Positions 36,229-45,084 of a stretch of DNA of 64,000 nt are shown here, piece after piece (positions within the stretch are counted from its first letter, which is position 1; every line of letters begins with the position of its first letter). This DNA is from Conexibacter sp. CPCC 205762 (GTDB lineage: Bacteria > Actinomycetota > Thermoleophilia > Solirubrobacterales > Solirubrobacteraceae). Where the stretch lies: NCBI RefSeq assembly GCF_030646155.1, contig NZ_JAUTDN010000019.1:34425-98424 (forward strand), given 5' to 3'. Made by a program: the position numbers and the translations under genes. The notes under the pieces were generated by a model that worked only from the letters and a program-made list of their open reading frames with translations, searched no databases and was not told where the DNA came from.

Positions 36229-37952
36229 CGCCGGCCAGAAGGACGACGGCGCCGACGCGGCGCAGACAGTGGAGTCGCTTCCGCATCGGCCTGATCGCGC
36301 TGATCGTGCTCGTGATACCGATCTACCTCGCGTTCGCGAAGCACATCCCGTTCACGCACGGCTACCGCGTCAACGCCGTCTTCGAGACGTCGAACAACCT
36401 GCGTCCCAACTCTCCCGTCCGCATCGCCGGCGTCAACGTCGGCAGAGTCAAGTCGGTCAGCCGCTACAAGGACACGAACCTGTCCGAAGTGACGATGGAG
36501 ATCGAGGACAAGGGGCTCCCGATCCACAAGGACGCGACCGCCAAGATCCGGCCGCGCATCTTCCTCGAGGGCAACTTCTTCGTCGACCTGCAGCCCGGCA
36601 CCCCCGGCTCGCCGGACATCGACAGCGGCGGCACGATCCCCGTCACGCAGACGTCGACGCCGGTCCAGCTCGACCAGTTGCTGACCGCGCTGCAGTCGGA
36701 CTCGCGCGAGGACCTCCAGCATGTGCTGGAGGAGTACGGCGCGGCGCTCAACTCGAAGCCGACCGCCGAGCAGGACTCCGAGCTGCCGCCGGAGGTCCAG
36801 GGCCTGACCGGCGCCGAGGCGATAAACCGCTCCTACGACAACGCCGGTCCGGCGCTGCAGGGGACGGCAGTCGTCAACGATGCGCTGCGCGGCGAGCGGC
36901 CGGGCGACCTCGCACGCACGATCGCGGGGATCGCGAGACTGGCACGCACGCTCGACAGCCGCGAGGGCCAGCTGCAGGATCTGATCGTCAACTTCAGCCT
37001 GACCGCGTCCGCGTTCGCGAACCAGAGCGGCAACCTCAGCGCGACGCTGCAGGAGCTGCCGCCGACGCTGCGGACGGCCAGAAGCGCGCTCAACAGCGTC
37101 GACAGAGCGCTGCCGTCGGTGCGCGCCTTCGCGAAGGAGATCCTGCCGGGCGTCAAGCAGACGGCCGCGACGGTCGACGCCTCGTTCCCGTGGATAGAGC
37201 AGACGCGCGCGCTGCTCGGCCCCGACGAGCTGCAGGGCCTGATGGCCGAGCTGACGCCGACGACGCAGGATCTCGCGAGACTCACGAGCGCCTCGATCGA
37301 GCTGCTGCCGCAGCTGGACGACTTCTCGCAGTGCTTCGACAAGGTGATCCTGCCGGCCGGCAACGTGAAGCTCGACGACGGCGCGCTCACGACCCGCCGC
37401 TCCGACGGCAGCGTCGTCGAGGCGTACAAGGAGTTCTGGTACGGCCTCGCCGGAATGGCGGCGAGCGGCCAGAGCTTCGACGGCAACGGCCAGATGCTGC
37501 GCGCGAGCGCTGCCGGCGGGCAGTGGCAGTGGTCTCCCGGCAGATCGAGATTCGGCAACACGACCTTCGTTGGCAACACGACCGAGAGACCGCTCGGCAC
37601 GCGTCCGCTCTACCCAAGCAGCCCACCGCTCATCCGCACCGACAGAGCGTGCAAGCGCAGCGGCGTTCCGAACCTCAACGGCCCGCAGGCCGGTCCGGGC
37701 GAGGCGCCGACGAGCGTTGTCGTGCCGATCGCTCCGCCGATCGTGAGAAGAACCGAAACGACGACTGAGACGACCACGGGTACGACTCCGGCGGCCGGAA
37801 CGAGCGCGCTTGCGACGGCCGGTGAAACGGATTCCGCCGCTACTGATGCTGCCGCCGACACGGGCGCGATCGTCGGCTCCGAGGCGACGCCGTCGCTCGG
37901 CGCGCAGCTGCTGTCGCGCCTCAACCCGCTCGCGAACGGGGGCGGCAGATGA
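36225..37952 (+). CDS. MCE family protein 4 of 6
   Basis: The protein has 575 residues, the longest of the set. It has an Arg/Thr-rich cytoplasmic N-terminus, an anchor (FRIGLIALIVLVIPIYLAF), an MCE domain (YRVNAVFETSNNLRPNSPVRIAGVNVGRVKSV, IFLEGNFFVDLQPG), a helical stem, and a Thr-rich low-complexity C-terminus (ETTTETTTGTTPAAGT). Its two cysteines are C-terminal (DFSQCFDK and DRACKRSG). The GTG at 36225 overlaps the previous stop by four bases. The Thr/Ala-rich tail may cross the cell wall or be glycosylated (inference). Confidence 0.92.
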   Translation: MTPARRTTAPTRRRQWSRFRIGLIALIVLVIPIYLAFAKHIPFTHGYRVNAVFETSNNLRPNSPVRIAGVNVGRVKSVSRYKDTNLSEVTMEIEDKGLPIHKDATAKIRPRIFLEGNFFVDLQPGTPGSPDIDSGGTIPVTQTSTPVQLDQLLTALQSDSREDLQHVLEEYGAALNSKPTAEQDSELPPEVQGLTGAEAINRSYDNAGPALQGTAVVNDALRGERPGDLARTIAGIARLARTLDSREGQLQDLIVNFSLTASAFANQSGNLSATLQELPPTLRTARSALNSVDRALPSVRAFAKEILPGVKQTAATVDASFPWIEQTRALLGPDELQGLMAELTPTTQDLARLTSASIELLPQLDDFSQCFDKVILPAGNVKLDDGALTTRRSDGSVVEAYKEFWYGLAGMAASGQSFDGNGQMLRASAAGGQWQWSPGRSRFGNTTFVGNTTERPLGTRPLYPSSPPLIRTDRACKRSGVPNLNGPQAGPGEAPTSVVVPIAPPIVRRTETTTETTTGTTPAAGTSALATAGETDSAATDAAADTGAIVGSEATPSLGAQLLSRLNPLANGGGR

Positions 37953-39331
37953 CGACCGCGATCCGCAAGCACCTGCGCGACTTCCTCGCGATCCTCGGCC
38001 TCGTGATAGTCGCCGCGATAGTCGGCGGCTACATCCTCGCCAACCAGCGGATCTCCTTCCCGACGTGGGTGCCGATCGTCGGCAGAGAGGAGTTCATCCT
38101 CAAGGGCGAGTTCTCGACCGCGCAGGCGGTCACGCCGGGCCAGGGGCAGACGGTCGACATCGCCGGCGTCCAGGTCGGCGAGATCTCGAACGTCGAGCTG
38201 AAGGACGGCCGCGCGCTCGTGACGATGCGGATCGACCCGAGATACGACGACATCTACACGAACGCGACGATGCTGCTGCGGCCGAAGACCGGCCTCAAGG
38301 ACATGATCGTCGAGCTCGACCCGGGCACCAGAGGCGACGGCGCCGAGCGCGTCAGAGACGGCTACACGCTCCCCGTCTCGCAGACGAGACCGGACGTCAA
38401 CCTCGACGAGATCCTCTCCGTCCTCGACGCCGACACGCGCACCTATCTGCAGCTGCTGCTCAACACCGCCTCCGTCGGCCTGACCGGCAACGGCCAGGAG
38501 CTGGCGCAGGTCTTCCGCCGCTTCGACCCGCTCGCGCGCGACGCGCGCAGAGCGACCGAGCTGCTGAGAACGCGCGACAGACACATCAGACGGGCCGTCA
38601 CCAACTTCGGCAGACTGACCGAGGCGCTGAGCCAGGACGACCGCAAGCTGGCGACGTTCGTCGACAGCTCGCAGGCGGTCCTGCGCCGCTTCGCCGACCA
38701 GGGCGACAACATCGAGCAGACGCTCCAACTGCTTCCGAGCACGCTTCAGACGACGCGGACGGCGCTGGAGTCGACGAGAAGATTCGCCGACGCGGCCGGG
38801 CCGGCGCTGGAGTCGCTGCGGCCGTTCGCACGTGAGCTGGGCCCCGCGCTGAGAGCGACACGTCCGTTCCTGACCGAGACGACGCCGATCATCGAGGAGC
38901 AGATCCGGCCGTTCACCGTCGCCGCCACGCCGGTGGTCAAGCAGCTGCGGCCGGCAGCGCAGAAGCTTGCGGCCGCGTCGCCTGACCTCGTCACGACCTT
39001 CTCGATCCTGAACGAGTTCCTCAACGCGCTGACGTACAGACAGAACGGCAGAGAGGGCTACCTCTTCTACCTGACCTGGCTCGGCCACCTCGCGAACTCG
39101 GCGTTGTCGACGCAGGACGCCAACGGCGCGCTGCTGCGCTCCGCACTGCTCGTCAACTGCGGCAACCTCACTGGTATCGGCGCCCTCAAGGGCAGCGCCA
39201 ACCCAGCACAGGCGGCGTTGACGCTGACGTCACAGCTCTCCGGGCTGCCTGACGTGCAGGTGGACCCGACAGACCCGCTCGGAAGAAGACTCCTCGCCGA
39301 CAATGCCCCCCTCTGCAGATTGATCAGATGA
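37949..39331 (+). CDS. MCE family protein 5 of 6
   Basis: The protein has 460 residues with an anchor (FLAILGLVIVAAIVGGYILA) and an MCE domain (EFSTAQAVTPGQGQTVDIAGVQVGEISNVEL, LKDMIVELDPG). A long helical stem rich in repeated Arg/Glu/Thr heptads follows. Both cysteines are C-terminal (LLVNCGNL and APLCRLIR). The fifth protein of mycobacterial mce operons is usually a lipoprotein; here there is no lipobox, only a plain membrane anchor. The ATG overlaps the previous stop by four bases. Confidence 0.92.
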   Translation: MTTAIRKHLRDFLAILGLVIVAAIVGGYILANQRISFPTWVPIVGREEFILKGEFSTAQAVTPGQGQTVDIAGVQVGEISNVELKDGRALVTMRIDPRYDDIYTNATMLLRPKTGLKDMIVELDPGTRGDGAERVRDGYTLPVSQTRPDVNLDEILSVLDADTRTYLQLLLNTASVGLTGNGQELAQVFRRFDPLARDARRATELLRTRDRHIRRAVTNFGRLTEALSQDDRKLATFVDSSQAVLRRFADQGDNIEQTLQLLPSTLQTTRTALESTRRFADAAGPALESLRPFARELGPALRATRPFLTETTPIIEEQIRPFTVAATPVVKQLRPAAQKLAAASPDLVTTFSILNEFLNALTYRQNGREGYLFYLTWLGHLANSALSTQDANGALLRSALLVNCGNLTGIGALKGSANPAQAALTLTSQLSGLPDVQVDPTDPLGRRLLADNAPLCRLIR

Positions 39332-39338
39332 GCCGCTG

Positions 39339-40871
39339 ATGCAGAAGCAAGCTCCGACACTCGGTCGCATCCTCGTCATGGCGGGCTTCGCCCTGTCCTG
39401 CTTCGGGCTGCTGCTGTACCTGTGGATCTCGTTCGGCGGCTCGACGCCGCTGAAGCCGAAGGGCTACCAGTTCCACGCCTACTTCCCGGAGGCGGCGCAA
39501 TTGGCGCAGCAGGCCGACGTGCGCATCTCTGGCGTGCCGGTCGGCAAGGTCGTCAAGCTCGAGCTCGGCCCTGGCAACACGACAAACGCGACGCTTCAGC
39601 TCGACGAGCGCTATGCGCCGATCCCGAAGGACGCGCGCGCGATCCTGCGCCAGAAGACGCTGCTCGGCGAGACCTACGTCGAGCTGACGCCTGGCAACAA
39701 GTCGGCCGGGCTGCTGCGCGAGGGCGGCGCCCTCAAGCCTGGCCAGGTGCAGAGAACGGTCGAGCTGGACGAGATCTTCCGCTCGCTCGACGACAAGACG
39801 CGGCGCGACTTCCAGGTCTGGATGCAGTCGACCGCCGCCGGCCTCAGAGGCCGCGGCCAGGACTTCAACGACGCGCTCGGCAACCTCGCGCCGTTCGCCG
39901 AGAACACGACCGACCTGCTGCGGATCCTCGACAGACAGAGACCGGCCGTGCAGGGCCTCGTGAAGAACTCGGCGGTCGTCTTCGACGCGCTCGCCGGCCG
40001 CAACGGCGAGCTGCGCGACCTGATCTCGAATTCGAACACGGTCTTCGCGACGGTCGGCGACCGCAACGCGTCGCTGCAGGCGCTCTTCAAGGCGCTGCCG
40101 ACCTTCGAGCGCGAGTCGCAGATGACGGTCGAGCGGCTCGACCAGTTCGCGAGAGAGACCGATCCGCTCGTGCGCCAGCTGCAGCCGGTCGCGCAGGAGC
40201 TGAGCCCGACGCTGCAGTCGCTGTCGCGGCTGGCGCCGCCGTTCCGCGACTTCTTCGTCGACCTCGGGCCGCTCATCACCGCTTCCTACAGAGGCCTGCC
40301 GGCCTTCACGCGCTTCCTGGATGACCTGCGCCCGGCGCTCGGTCAGCTCGATCCGTTCACGCGCACGCTCAACCCGGTGCTGAAGTACATCAGCGCGTAC
40401 CTGCCTGAGATCGACGCCTTCTTCGGCAACTTCACGGTCGCCGCGAACGGTATCGGTGGCGACAGACCGGGCTACCTGCGCGGCACGGCCCCGATCACGC
40501 CCGAGGTGCTCGGCATCTATCCGAGACGGCTCGCCTACAACCGCGGCAACCCCTACCGCTCGCCCGGCACCGCTGACGAGCTGGTGCGCGGCCTCGCCTC
40601 GTTCGAGACGCGTCAATGCACCGATGGGTTGCGTCCGGTCCCGAACCTGCCCGCCAACCTGCCGGAGATCATCGGCGGTATCGGTGCCGACGCAGCGGCG
40701 TTCCTTCAGACAGTTGCTTTCCGCGTGGAGGCCGACCCGCCCGGATCGAACAACATCGTCAGCGGCAGCTACGCAGACGTCCCCGCACCGCCCTGCCGGC
40801 TGCAGGGGAGATTCCCGGGCTTCGCCGGCGACTATCCACACGTCGTCGCGGATCCGCCGACGAGACCGTGA
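39339..40871 (+). CDS. MCE family protein 6 of 6
   Basis: The protein has 510 residues with an anchor (LGRILVMAGFALSCFGLLLYLWI), an MCE domain (YQFHAYFPEAAQLAQQADVRISGVPVGKVVKLEL, LGETYVELTPG), and a helical stem with DEIFRSLDDKTRRDFQVWMQS. The C-terminal cysteine pair is ETRQCTDG and PPCRLQGR; one extra Cys lies in the anchor. It starts at ATG 39339, 7 bases after the previous stop, the only MCE-MCE junction without overlap. An ATGA at 39328 would encode only three residues. It is followed by the MMPL gene. Confidence 0.92.
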   Translation: MQKQAPTLGRILVMAGFALSCFGLLLYLWISFGGSTPLKPKGYQFHAYFPEAAQLAQQADVRISGVPVGKVVKLELGPGNTTNATLQLDERYAPIPKDARAILRQKTLLGETYVELTPGNKSAGLLREGGALKPGQVQRTVELDEIFRSLDDKTRRDFQVWMQSTAAGLRGRGQDFNDALGNLAPFAENTTDLLRILDRQRPAVQGLVKNSAVVFDALAGRNGELRDLISNSNTVFATVGDRNASLQALFKALPTFERESQMTVERLDQFARETDPLVRQLQPVAQELSPTLQSLSRLAPPFRDFFVDLGPLITASYRGLPAFTRFLDDLRPALGQLDPFTRTLNPVLKYISAYLPEIDAFFGNFTVAANGIGGDRPGYLRGTAPITPEVLGIYPRRLAYNRGNPYRSPGTADELVRGLASFETRQCTDGLRPVPNLPANLPEIIGGIGADAAAFLQTVAFRVEADPPGSNNIVSGSYADVPAPPCRLQGRFPGFAGDYPHVVADPPTRP

Positions 40872-40873
40872 CG

Positions 40874-43633
40874 ATGCGGGCCGCGTTGGAGCGCGTCGCG
40901 CGGGCCGCAGCAGGGCATCCGCTGGTCGTCCTGCTCGTCGCGGGCGCGTTGGCGCTCGGCGGCGGCGCGTTGGCGCTCGGGCTGCAGCCGAGCACGAGCA
41001 CCGACTCGCTCGCCAGCCGCTCGTCGGCGGCCGGCGGCGCGACCGCCGACTACCACGAGGACTTCGGCGACGACGCGATCTTCGTGCTCGTGCGGGAGAA
41101 GCTGACGCAGCTGACGCTGACCGACGACCTCGGCCGTCTGGTGCAGTTGGAGGGCTGTCTCTCCGGCAACGTCCCGAGCGGTCAGCAGCCGTACGGCAGC
41201 GCAAACAGCGCCTGCGCGAAGCTGGCGGAGCTGAAGCCGGCGCGCGTCGTCTACGGGCCGGGCACCTTCCTCAACCAGTCTGCGAACACGATCCAGCAGG
41301 CCGTCTACGCGCGGCTCGGCGCGGCCGCGACGCAGGCGGCGCGGGAGAGAACCGCCGCGATCGCCGCCGCCAGAAGAGCGGGCAAGAGCGTGGCTGAGCA
41401 GCAGGCGGCAGGCAGAGCGGCTGAGACGCGCGCGCAGCAGGAGGCGCTCAGAGCGCTCCAGCAGCTCGCGCTCGACAGCGGCCTGAAGGGTTCGCCGTCG
41501 ATCGACAACAGAGCGTTCGTCTCGCAGATCGTCTTCGATCCGGCCCTCGGCGCCGACCAGCCGAAGAGCCGCTTCGCCTACCTCTTCCCGAACGCCGACA
41601 GCGCGCTGATCCAGGTGCGGCTGCGCGACGACCTCAGCGAGCAGGAGCGCGCGCGGGCGATCGCGCTGGTGCGCGCGGCGACCGAGATGCCGTTGTTCAG
41701 ACTGAGACACGGCGGCAGCTACGTCGTCTCCGGCGTCCCGGTCGTCATAGACGGTCTTGCGAACACGCTGACCGGCGAGCTGACGCTGCTGCTCGGCGCC
41801 GCCGTCGCGGCGATGGCGCTCGTGCTGCTGCTCGTCTTCCGCGCCCGCCTGCGGCTGCTGCCGCTCGTGCTCGCGCTCGCCGCCGCCGGCCTCACCTTCG
41901 GCCTGATGCGGCTTGCCGGCGTGCAGCTGACGATGGCGTCGATCGCCGTCCTGCCGGTGCTGATCGGTCTCGCCGTCGACTACGCGATCCAGTTCCAGTC
42001 GCGCGTCGAGGAGCAGCGCGCCGCCGGCCAGCACGGCGCCGCCGCCGTCGGCCTCGCCGCCCGCGCCGGCGCGCCGACGATCGCGACCGCCGCGCTCGCG
42101 ACCGCGACCGGCTTCCTCGTGCTGCTGCTGTCGCCCGTGCCGATGGTGCGCGGCTTCGGCCTGCTGCTGGTCGTCGGCATCGCGCTCGCCTTCGCCGTCA
42201 CGCTGACCGCTGGTGCCGCCGCGCTCGCGCTCGCCAACCGCGCGCCGCGGGCAGCCGACGCCGCGACCCGCCCGCGGAGCCGCTTTCGCCGGCTCGCCAC
42301 TGTCGCCCGCCCGTTCGCCGTGCTCGGGACCGCTATCGCGGCCGGCGCTCGGCGCATCGGTGGTGCGATCGCCGCCTCGGCCGCCGGCGCGCGGGAGCTG
42401 TTCGCCGGCGCCGGACGGGCGCTCGCGCGGCCGCGGCCGGTCGCCGCGCTGGTGCGCCGCCGGCCGACGGCGGCCGGGCTCGTCGCTCTGTCGCTGCGCC
42501 GCCCCGGCCGCGTGCTCGTCGTCGCGCTCGCGCTCGCCGCGCTCGGCTGGGCGGCGGAGACGCGCACCGAAGTCGTCTCCGACGTGACGAAGCTCGTCCC
42601 GGCCGACCTGCCGGCGCTCGCCGACCTGACGACGCTGCAGGACGCGACCGGCTCCTCCGGTGAGATCGACGTCGTCGTCCGCGGCGACGCGGTCGCGACG
42701 CCGGCCGTCGTCACGTGGATGGCCGACTACCAGACGCGCGTGCTGAGACGGCTCGGCTACGACGCCAGAAGCGGCTGCGCGAACGCGAGACTGTGCCCCG
42801 CGCTGTCGCTGCCCGACCTGCTCGCCGGCGCGAACGTCAGAACGCAGCAGCAGCTCGACGGGCTGCTCGACACGCTGCCGCCGTATTTCTCCTCGGCCGT
42901 CCTCACCAGCGACCGCACCGCCGCGACGCTTGCCTTCGGCATCCGCCTGATGCCGCTGGACCAGCAGCAGCAGGTCGTCGACGCGATGCGCGCCGAGCTG
43001 AACCCACCGAAGGGCGTCGCCGCCGAGCTGGCCGGGCTGCCGGTCGTGACCGCGCAGGCGAACGCCGACCTGTCCTCGGCGCCGCGGCGGCTGCTGACCG
43101 TCGTGCTCGGCCTGCTCGCCGTCGCCGCGGTCCTGTTCGCCGTCTTCCGCAGCGCCGGGCGCGCGCTCGTGCCGCTGCTGCCGATCGCGCTCGCGACCGG
43201 CTGGTCGGCGCTCGTCCTGTTCCTCACCGGCGTCCCGCTCAACCCGCTGTCGGCGACGCTGGGCGCGCTCGTGATCGCGATCTCGACCGAGTTCAGCGTG
43301 CTGCTGGCGGAGCGCTTCCGCCAGGAGCGCGCCGGCGGGCTGGAGCTGGGCGAGGCGCTGCTGCGCAGCTACCGCTCGACCGGCCGCGCCGTCGTCGCCT
43401 CGGGCGTGACCGCGATCGCCGGCTTCGGCGTGCTCGCCTTCTCCGACATCCGCATGCTGCGCGACTTCGGCATCGTGACCGTGATCGACCTCGCCGTCTC
43501 GCTGCTGGGCGTGCTGGTCGTGCTGCCGTCGGCGCTCGTGCTGGCGGAGCGCGGCGTCTTCGCGCGCGCCTTCCGCTGGCTGCCGCGCCCGCGCCGCCGC
43601 GGCGACGGCCCGGCCGCGCGCACGACCGCATGA
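40874..43633 (+). CDS. MMPL/RND family transporter
   Basis: The protein has 919 residues and RND topology: a first membrane helix, a large exterior domain, a block of five helices (ELTLLLGAAVAAMALVLLLVF and onward, with GLAVDYAIQFQSRVEEQ), then the repeat with a second exterior domain and helices (ISTEFSVLLAERFRQER). The first exterior domain holds a Gln/Ala/Arg-rich coiled segment and a Cys pair (EGCLSG, SACAKL). The second holds SGCANARLC. MMPL proteins export lipids and are often linked to MCE systems. ATG 40874 is used; GTG 40868 would restore a four-base GTGA overlap. Confidence 0.92.
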   Translation: MRAALERVARAAAGHPLVVLLVAGALALGGGALALGLQPSTSTDSLASRSSAAGGATADYHEDFGDDAIFVLVREKLTQLTLTDDLGRLVQLEGCLSGNVPSGQQPYGSANSACAKLAELKPARVVYGPGTFLNQSANTIQQAVYARLGAAATQAARERTAAIAAARRAGKSVAEQQAAGRAAETRAQQEALRALQQLALDSGLKGSPSIDNRAFVSQIVFDPALGADQPKSRFAYLFPNADSALIQVRLRDDLSEQERARAIALVRAATEMPLFRLRHGGSYVVSGVPVVIDGLANTLTGELTLLLGAAVAAMALVLLLVFRARLRLLPLVLALAAAGLTFGLMRLAGVQLTMASIAVLPVLIGLAVDYAIQFQSRVEEQRAAGQHGAAAVGLAARAGAPTIATAALATATGFLVLLLSPVPMVRGFGLLLVVGIALAFAVTLTAGAAALALANRAPRAADAATRPRSRFRRLATVARPFAVLGTAIAAGARRIGGAIAASAAGARELFAGAGRALARPRPVAALVRRRPTAAGLVALSLRRPGRVLVVALALAALGWAAETRTEVVSDVTKLVPADLPALADLTTLQDATGSSGEIDVVVRGDAVATPAVVTWMADYQTRVLRRLGYDARSGCANARLCPALSLPDLLAGANVRTQQQLDGLLDTLPPYFSSAVLTSDRTAATLAFGIRLMPLDQQQQVVDAMRAELNPPKGVAAELAGLPVVTAQANADLSSAPRRLLTVVLGLLAVAAVLFAVFRSAGRALVPLLPIALATGWSALVLFLTGVPLNPLSATLGALVIAISTEFSVLLAERFRQERAGGLELGEALLRSYRSTGRAVVASGVTAIAGFGVLAFSDIRMLRDFGIVTVIDLAVSLLGVLVVLPSALVLAERGVFARAFRWLPRPRRRGDGPAARTTA

Positions 43634-44271
43634 GCGGACCGGAGCGGCCGCCCGCCTCGCCGCCGCCGTCGCCGGCCCGTGGGCGCTACGGGTGGATCGT
43701 CGGGATCGTCGGGATCGTCGTGCTCGCCTACATTCTGCTCAACACGCTCCGCACGGAAGGGCCGGGCTCGAGCGGTCCGGCGGCCGGAGCGCCGCTGCCG
43801 GTCTTCGCCGCGCCGCTCGTAGACAGCTCGCTGGAAGGCGACGCCAACGTCGCGACGAGAGCCGACCAGGGCGATGCCGGCCACGTTCCGGCCTGCGCGG
43901 TCGAGGACCCGCGCGCGCTGAACGTCTGCACGCTCGTCAGAAGAGGCCCGCTTGTGCTCGCCTTCCTGACCGCGAAGGGCGGAAAGTGCGCGGACGAGCT
44001 GGACGCGATGCAGGAGATCAGCGGCAGATTCCCCGACGTGTCGTTCGCCGCGGTCGGCATCAAGGGCGACCGCGAGGACTTCAGGGTGCTCGCGCAGAAG
44101 CACGGCTGGCGCTTTCCGCTGGCGCAGGACCGCGACGGCGCCGTCGCCAACCTGTATGGCATCGCGGTCTGCCCGACGGTCGTGCTGGCGCACAGAGGCG
44201 GCGCCGTCGCCGAGACGCTGCTCGGCGGTGTCAGCGCGGTGCAGTTGGCGGAGCGGGTGAGAGAGCTGTGA
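43630..44271 (+). CDS. Membrane-anchored thioredoxin-fold (TlpA/AhpC-like) protein
   Basis: The protein has 213 residues with one N-terminal membrane helix (GWIVGIVGIVVLAYILLNTL) and an extracytoplasmic redoxin domain. The usual W-C-x-x-C site is read as A-K-G-G-K-C, so only the second cysteine remains. The residue before the cis-proline is also Cys (AVCPTVV), and an extra pair occurs upstream (PACAVEDPRALNVC). It may be a thiol oxidase/isomerase or peroxiredoxin-like helper. The ATG overlaps the MMPL stop by four bases, making it the last gene of the mce operon, which suggests it services the Cys-bearing MCE/MMPL proteins. Confidence 0.82.
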   Translation: MSGPERPPASPPPSPARGRYGWIVGIVGIVVLAYILLNTLRTEGPGSSGPAAGAPLPVFAAPLVDSSLEGDANVATRADQGDAGHVPACAVEDPRALNVCTLVRRGPLVLAFLTAKGGKCADELDAMQEISGRFPDVSFAAVGIKGDREDFRVLAQKHGWRFPLAQDRDGAVANLYGIAVCPTVVLAHRGGAVAETLLGGVSAVQLAERVREL

Positions 44272-44317
44272 GCCCCGTGCGCGACACACGCGCCGGCGGC
44301 GCGCGGGAGCAGCTTGG

Positions 44318-44968
44318 ATGAGCGCCCCGCCGACTCGCCCGGGCTGGGTCTCCGATCGCCTCTCCGCTGAGTTCCCGCGGCTCGGCCTGACGCTCTGCGA
44401 CGTCGACCTCGAACGACGGCTGGGCCGCTCGCCGAAGGGTGTGCGTGAGCGGCTGGCGCTGCTCGCCGACCGCTTCCGCGGCGCCGATGCGATGGTGCTG
44501 CGCCAGCGCCCTGTGCCGCACGCCTACCGCGTCTTCTTCCGCCACGTCGGGATCGACCCGGACGTGACGCGCGTGCCGGTCGAGGCGGCCGCGCTGCAGC
44601 GGCTGCTGCAGGGCGGCTTCCCGTCACAGGGGCTGTTGCAGGATGCGTTGACGATCGCGCTGATGGAGACCGGCGTGCCGCTGTGGGCGCTCGACGCGGC
44701 TGCGGTCGAAGGCCGCCTCGGCCTGCGCCTGAGCGGCGAGAGCGAGCGGCTGGGGGAGGGCGAGCGGGCGCCGCTGCTGGCGCCCGGCCGGATCGTCGTC
44801 GCCGACGAGCGCGGCCCGATCGCGGAGCTGTTCGGAGAGCCGGCGCCGAATCGCCTGGTCGGCAAGGGAACGACCCGTGTGCAGCTGTTCGCGGTGGTGG
44901 TGGAGGGCGTCGAAGCGATCTCCGTCGAGGAGGCGCTGTGGACTTGCGCCGAGACGCTCCAGTCGTGA
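44318..44968 (+). CDS. B3/B4 tRNA-binding-domain protein
   Basis: The protein has 216 residues and resembles the stand-alone B3/B4 domain of phenylalanyl-tRNA synthetase beta. It shows HAYRVFFRHVGIDPDVTRVPVEAAALQRLLQGGF, ALTIALMETGVPLWALDA, and RNA/ligand-like GKGTTRVQLFAVVVEGV. Such proteins may act in tRNA quality control, but their role is open. It begins 46 bases after the redoxin gene. A 17-codon frame (44268-44321) bridges the two by overlapping starts and stops but is too short to call. It could be the tail of the mce transcript or a separate gene. Confidence 0.75.
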   Translation: MSAPPTRPGWVSDRLSAEFPRLGLTLCDVDLERRLGRSPKGVRERLALLADRFRGADAMVLRQRPVPHAYRVFFRHVGIDPDVTRVPVEAAALQRLLQGGFPSQGLLQDALTIALMETGVPLWALDAAAVEGRLGLRLSGESERLGEGERAPLLAPGRIVVADERGPIAELFGEPAPNRLVGKGTTRVQLFAVVVEGVEAISVEEALWTCAETLQS

Positions 44969-45084
44969 CGCGCCACGCGCGCCAGCGCGCGCGCCCGCCT
45001 GCCGCTGCCGAGCGCCTTCCGCACCTGACGCGCCACGCTGCGGTTGCGCACCCGAAAGCGGCGCGGCGCAGGTAGAATCGCCTG

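Noticed and set aside
32240..38742. Minus-strand frames of 100-340 codons across the MCE genes
   Set aside because: Ser/Arg/Thr-rich shadows; the plus-strand frames carry anchors and MCE domains and are joined by four-base overlaps.
44268..44321. A 17-codon frame bridging the redoxin and B3/B4 genes by overlapping start and stop
   Set aside because: Too short to distinguish from chance in this base composition; noted only as a possible coupling element.
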